A stretch of DNA of 64,000 bases from Annona cherimola (taxonomy: Eukaryota > Streptophyta > Magnoliopsida > Magnoliales > Annonaceae), in the NCBI GenBank assembly GCA_030490835.1, contig CM059977.1, positions 34,679,676 to 34,743,675 of the forward strand, written 5' to 3'. A program made the position numbers and the translations under genes. Positions 60,920 to 64,000 of this stretch are shown here, in pieces; positions within the stretch are counted from its first letter, which is position 1, and every line of letters begins with the position of its first letter. A model generated the notes under the pieces. It had not been told where the DNA came from. It made no database searches and saw only the letters and a list, made by a program, of their open reading frames with translations.

Positions 60920-62424
60920 ATATATATATATATATATATATCTATATATAGATATATATAATATATCTATACGAGTAACATTCCAGCGGTGGCTGTGGCC
61001 AATAATTACCATTCTAGTCCTTTAATTGGACCGTGGTTTAAACAAAAGAATGGGTGCCAAGCATCCATTACGTGGACACCTTCAGATGACTTTTGCTCAT
61101 ACACAGAGCACCTCATGGCCTTCATGTCATTCTGTCCAAAGCTCTATTTATTCTTTATTTTGTTTTTCTAAATTTAAACCGCATCATATTAATGGACCAT
61201 CAATTGGTCAAATGCATATATTCCATTTGGCCCTCTTTTCTTTTAGTCCGCCTCCCTGTTTGTTACTGTTATTTATTATTGTTGCCATATTTATAGAATG
61301 GATGCTATATAAACATGAATTATACATATGTATGCAAGGGCATCCATGCACGTTGCTTATTATTACTACTACTACTACAAATGTATTATTACATAAAATT
61401 ATCCATGCTTGCATGTAAGGTCCATGCAAATTTTTTAAACCGTTGAATTCATATGATATTGCTATTATTTTATTTATATATAAAACATTTGTGTAGTGGT
61501 CCATAACCTTATTGAGATATATATATATATATATATGAAATTTGCACGTTAATTTGATTTTTTAACACATGCTTGGTGATTATTATATTTATTTTTTTAT
61601 TATTCACCATGATATTCTTGTCGGTCCATTTTAAATATGTAAAATTATGTGTTTTGTCATTCACCTGTGGAAACACGTTTTATTCTACGTAAAATATATA
61701 TTTTTTCATCGTGGATGCACCTATTGGCCTACATATAAATATATAAATTTTTTTAAAAATTAATATTTATTCTTAAAATAAATATTATACATTAATTTAA
61801 TCATATGCCTAACTACACATTAATAATAATAAATGAGAAAAATAAGAGATTAACTTATCTGAATGTATGTGCCCACTGCAGGTAGATACACTTGCCTATC
61901 CTCCATCAATTGTCCAGTCATCCAAGAAAATGACGTGATAAAAAATTAAGTAGACCCTTTTCATCTTAAATCTCAACCGTTCAGCGTTCTCAACTAGTAG
62001 TGGCCACCCATCATCGTCTTCTGTTGTAGCTTTTCTTCGACATCCACAGTCGCATCTCCTATTTCGTCGATAATAGATCAATAATCCGATGTCTTGCCTC
62101 CGCTTCTTTCATTAGCAAATTTGATGCTAGCCCCCATTGCCTTCCTTACTAGCAATGGAATCTACCATGGCTGGTGTCCTCGAAATTCCAATAGGACCAC
62201 TCATTGCCTTCTTGCATCTTCTTTGACAGTAATTGTTTATAAACCAGCCATAAAAATCTACCTTTTAAATCCCACTTTTTAGAGTTGTTTGACATACACC
62301 ATCCATGCAAAATCCAGCAAAAACAAAGCAGTGATAATTTGTCACCCACCATTGCAACTCCATTGTTGAACATAAATTAATTGATCCGTCCAGCTGGCAA
62401 GAAATTCATCAACATCACACCTTT
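60920..62424. other. AT-rich spacer with microsatellites
   Basis: (TA)n at 60920-60970, (TAC)n/(TAT)n near 61360-61380, (TA)n at 61519-61537. A GC-richer patch at 61880-62240 has only short open frames (one from ATG 62155 of about 25 codons) and no recognisable protein. Confidence 0.35.
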
Positions 62425-63968
62425 TGTGAACTCAATTGTGGTAAATTGTAAATCAATGATAGTTTTGATAATTAACAATTCAACTAAAATGAAGTAATAC
62501 TACTAATATATCTTATGTTAATTGTATGCAAGTATTTAATCTAAAAAAATTCAAATATTTAAGAGGGATCCAAGATATATCAATCATATTCAAAGTGCAG
62601 ATAAGTGAAGTTGAATTTAAGTTGACTGCAATATTGACTTGAGTAAGGTTACAACCTAAGTCAACTCCATGGAGCGACTTTAGTGTATGTTATAAGAAAA
62701 TTTCAAATTCAGAAACAAAGTCGCAAATCCAAATCGACTTGACATGTGATCTAAGTGAAGTTGCATATAAGGTTGACCTTGCCTATAACTTGAGAAAGAA
62801 AACATGTGAAGCCTCTGGAACAAACTAGATTTCAAAGTTGCACAACCAATTCGACCCCGTATGTGACTTGGGTAAAGTCATTCCTCATATTAACTTTAGC
62901 TACTACTTCACAAAAAATCAAGAAAAGACATAATTGTTCAAAATCACTGAAATCAAAGTGAACCCAGAGCCACTACCTGCGTCGACCTCGCTATGTAACT
63001 TAGGTGAAGTCACATCTTAGGTCAACCTCATCTACAACTTCAAAGAATTCGAAGAAGAGGTTTAAACTCTAAACTCTATGGAAAGCAAAATCAAATCCTA
63101 AGTTGACCTTAATATGCGACTTGAATGAAGTCAAAATGCAAGTTAACCTCACATGTTATTTGGAGGGTATTCAGGAAAATGAGCCAAATTTCAAAATTAT
63201 TGAAATATGAAGTCGCACCCTAAGTCAACCTTAACATATGAATTCATTTGAAGTTGAACCCCAGGTCAACCCAGCCGCAACTTCAAATTATAATGGATAA
63301 AAATTTGAAAATTGATATTTATTATGTGCCACCTACTACCAACTAGCTATATTTTTTTCAAGTCTTTGAAACGCAACTTAAACGATGTGGTGTTTAGTAA
63401 GAAATTAAATGATTTCGCAATTTCTCATTTTAACCGTTAAAGACTACGTACTTAAGATTTCAAAACAAGCTCTTAAGTAAAACTGTTTAGGCATCATTGA
63501 ATATTCTTTCTGTTTCATTCAAGAGCATGCTGCTTTATATAATTCTACACAAACTCTGTGAAGTGTAGATTTTTCATGATTGACTTGGTGTTTAAGACCA
63601 AGACCAAGTGTTTGATACATGTTGAGATTTAGTTAAAGCGGTGCTCATCAACGGCTTATAGTTTGTGTAAGAAGCCCTTTATAATTGGAATCTAAAAAAG
63701 AAAGTGACATCTAAGTCGTATTATGATACAATAGTAGAACCTAAGACACAGAAGATGTGTGCTTAAAAAATTAAGTAGGAGAGTTACTCGAACCACTGTA
63801 AACCTCTTGTCTCTTTGTATATGTACGATTATTTCATACTTTCGTACACATCACTTGCTCTTGAATTTACTGTACATTTCATTCATAGAAAATTAATTTA
63901 AAAGGAATTGACATTTGATGCAAAGAAAATTTTAATAATTCAATTCACTTGATTAAACGGGACTAACA
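62425..63968 (-). mobile_element. Solo LTR, family X, copy 3 (inverted)
   Basis: About 1544 bp. In plus orientation it starts TGTGAACTCAATTGTGG and ends GGGACTAACA, the complements of the ends of copy 1. Flanks CCTTT and CCCTT form a possible 5-bp duplication with one mismatch. It contains the longest array of AAGTCGACTT/AAGTTGACCT-type modules (about 62600-63290) and the reverse of the GTGGTTCGAGTAACTCTCC landmark near 63780. Non-coding. Confidence 0.62.
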
Positions 63969-64000
63969 CCCTTAACATTGACTATCGAACATAGCCAACC

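Noticed and set aside
62138..62230. Short frame beginning MESTMAGVLEIPIGPL
   Set aside because: It stops after fewer than 30 codons with no convincing donor; no gene can be supported.

Overview
This is nuclear DNA from a flowering plant. The evidence is the intron-bearing genes with GT..AG junctions, cytochrome P450s of the plant-specific CYP81 type, long AT-rich introns and spacers, and a dense load of plant transposable elements (Ty3/gypsy pol remnants, solo LTRs, TRIMs, hAT-type and long-inverted-repeat MITEs, a tRNA-derived SINE). I cannot name the species. No bacterial, organellar or viral gene block was seen.

Layout. 1-14 kb: two tandem, same-orientation (minus strand) CYP81-type P450 genes, called A and B. 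Gene A (3823 down past position 1) lacks its 3' end because the window starts inside its last exon. Gene B (12885 to 6415) is complete and predicts 508 residues. Both have three exons, with exons 1 and 2 of identical length, and their upstream regions align for roughly 1 kb, so they arose by tandem duplication. The introns and spacers have since diverged through different MITE insertions. 15.8-28.9 kb: repeat territory, with solo LTRs, two decayed Ty3/gypsy pol regions, an odd TRIM with inverted LTRs and nested MITEs. 31.2-36.2 kb: an intact three-exon minus-strand gene for a 175-residue small conserved plant protein (tentatively MEE59-like) whose 3.8-kb first intron is full of MITE debris. 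37.9-40.1 kb: an hAT MITE and a SINE, both with target-site duplications. 43.6-43.9 kb: a possible secreted signalling-peptide precursor whose signal peptide and acidic pro-region lie in different frames. 45.7-58.9 kb: fold-back MITEs, a Sirevirus-like LTR, a complete TRIM and decayed retroelement sequence. 59-61 kb: two related, GC-rich, long-inverted-repeat elements side by side inside (TA)n tracts. 62.4-64 kb: a third solo LTR of the family seen at 15.8 and 26.9 kb.

The functional content is therefore small: two P450 monooxygenases probably acting in specialised metabolism at the ER, one small conserved protein, and possibly one broken peptide gene. Most of the window is transposable elements of several ages. 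The A/B duplication acts as an internal control that shows some insertions as filled versus empty sites. The most unusual structures are the inverted-LTR TRIM (24041-24816) and the paired (TA)n-embedded long-TIR elements (58983-60919).
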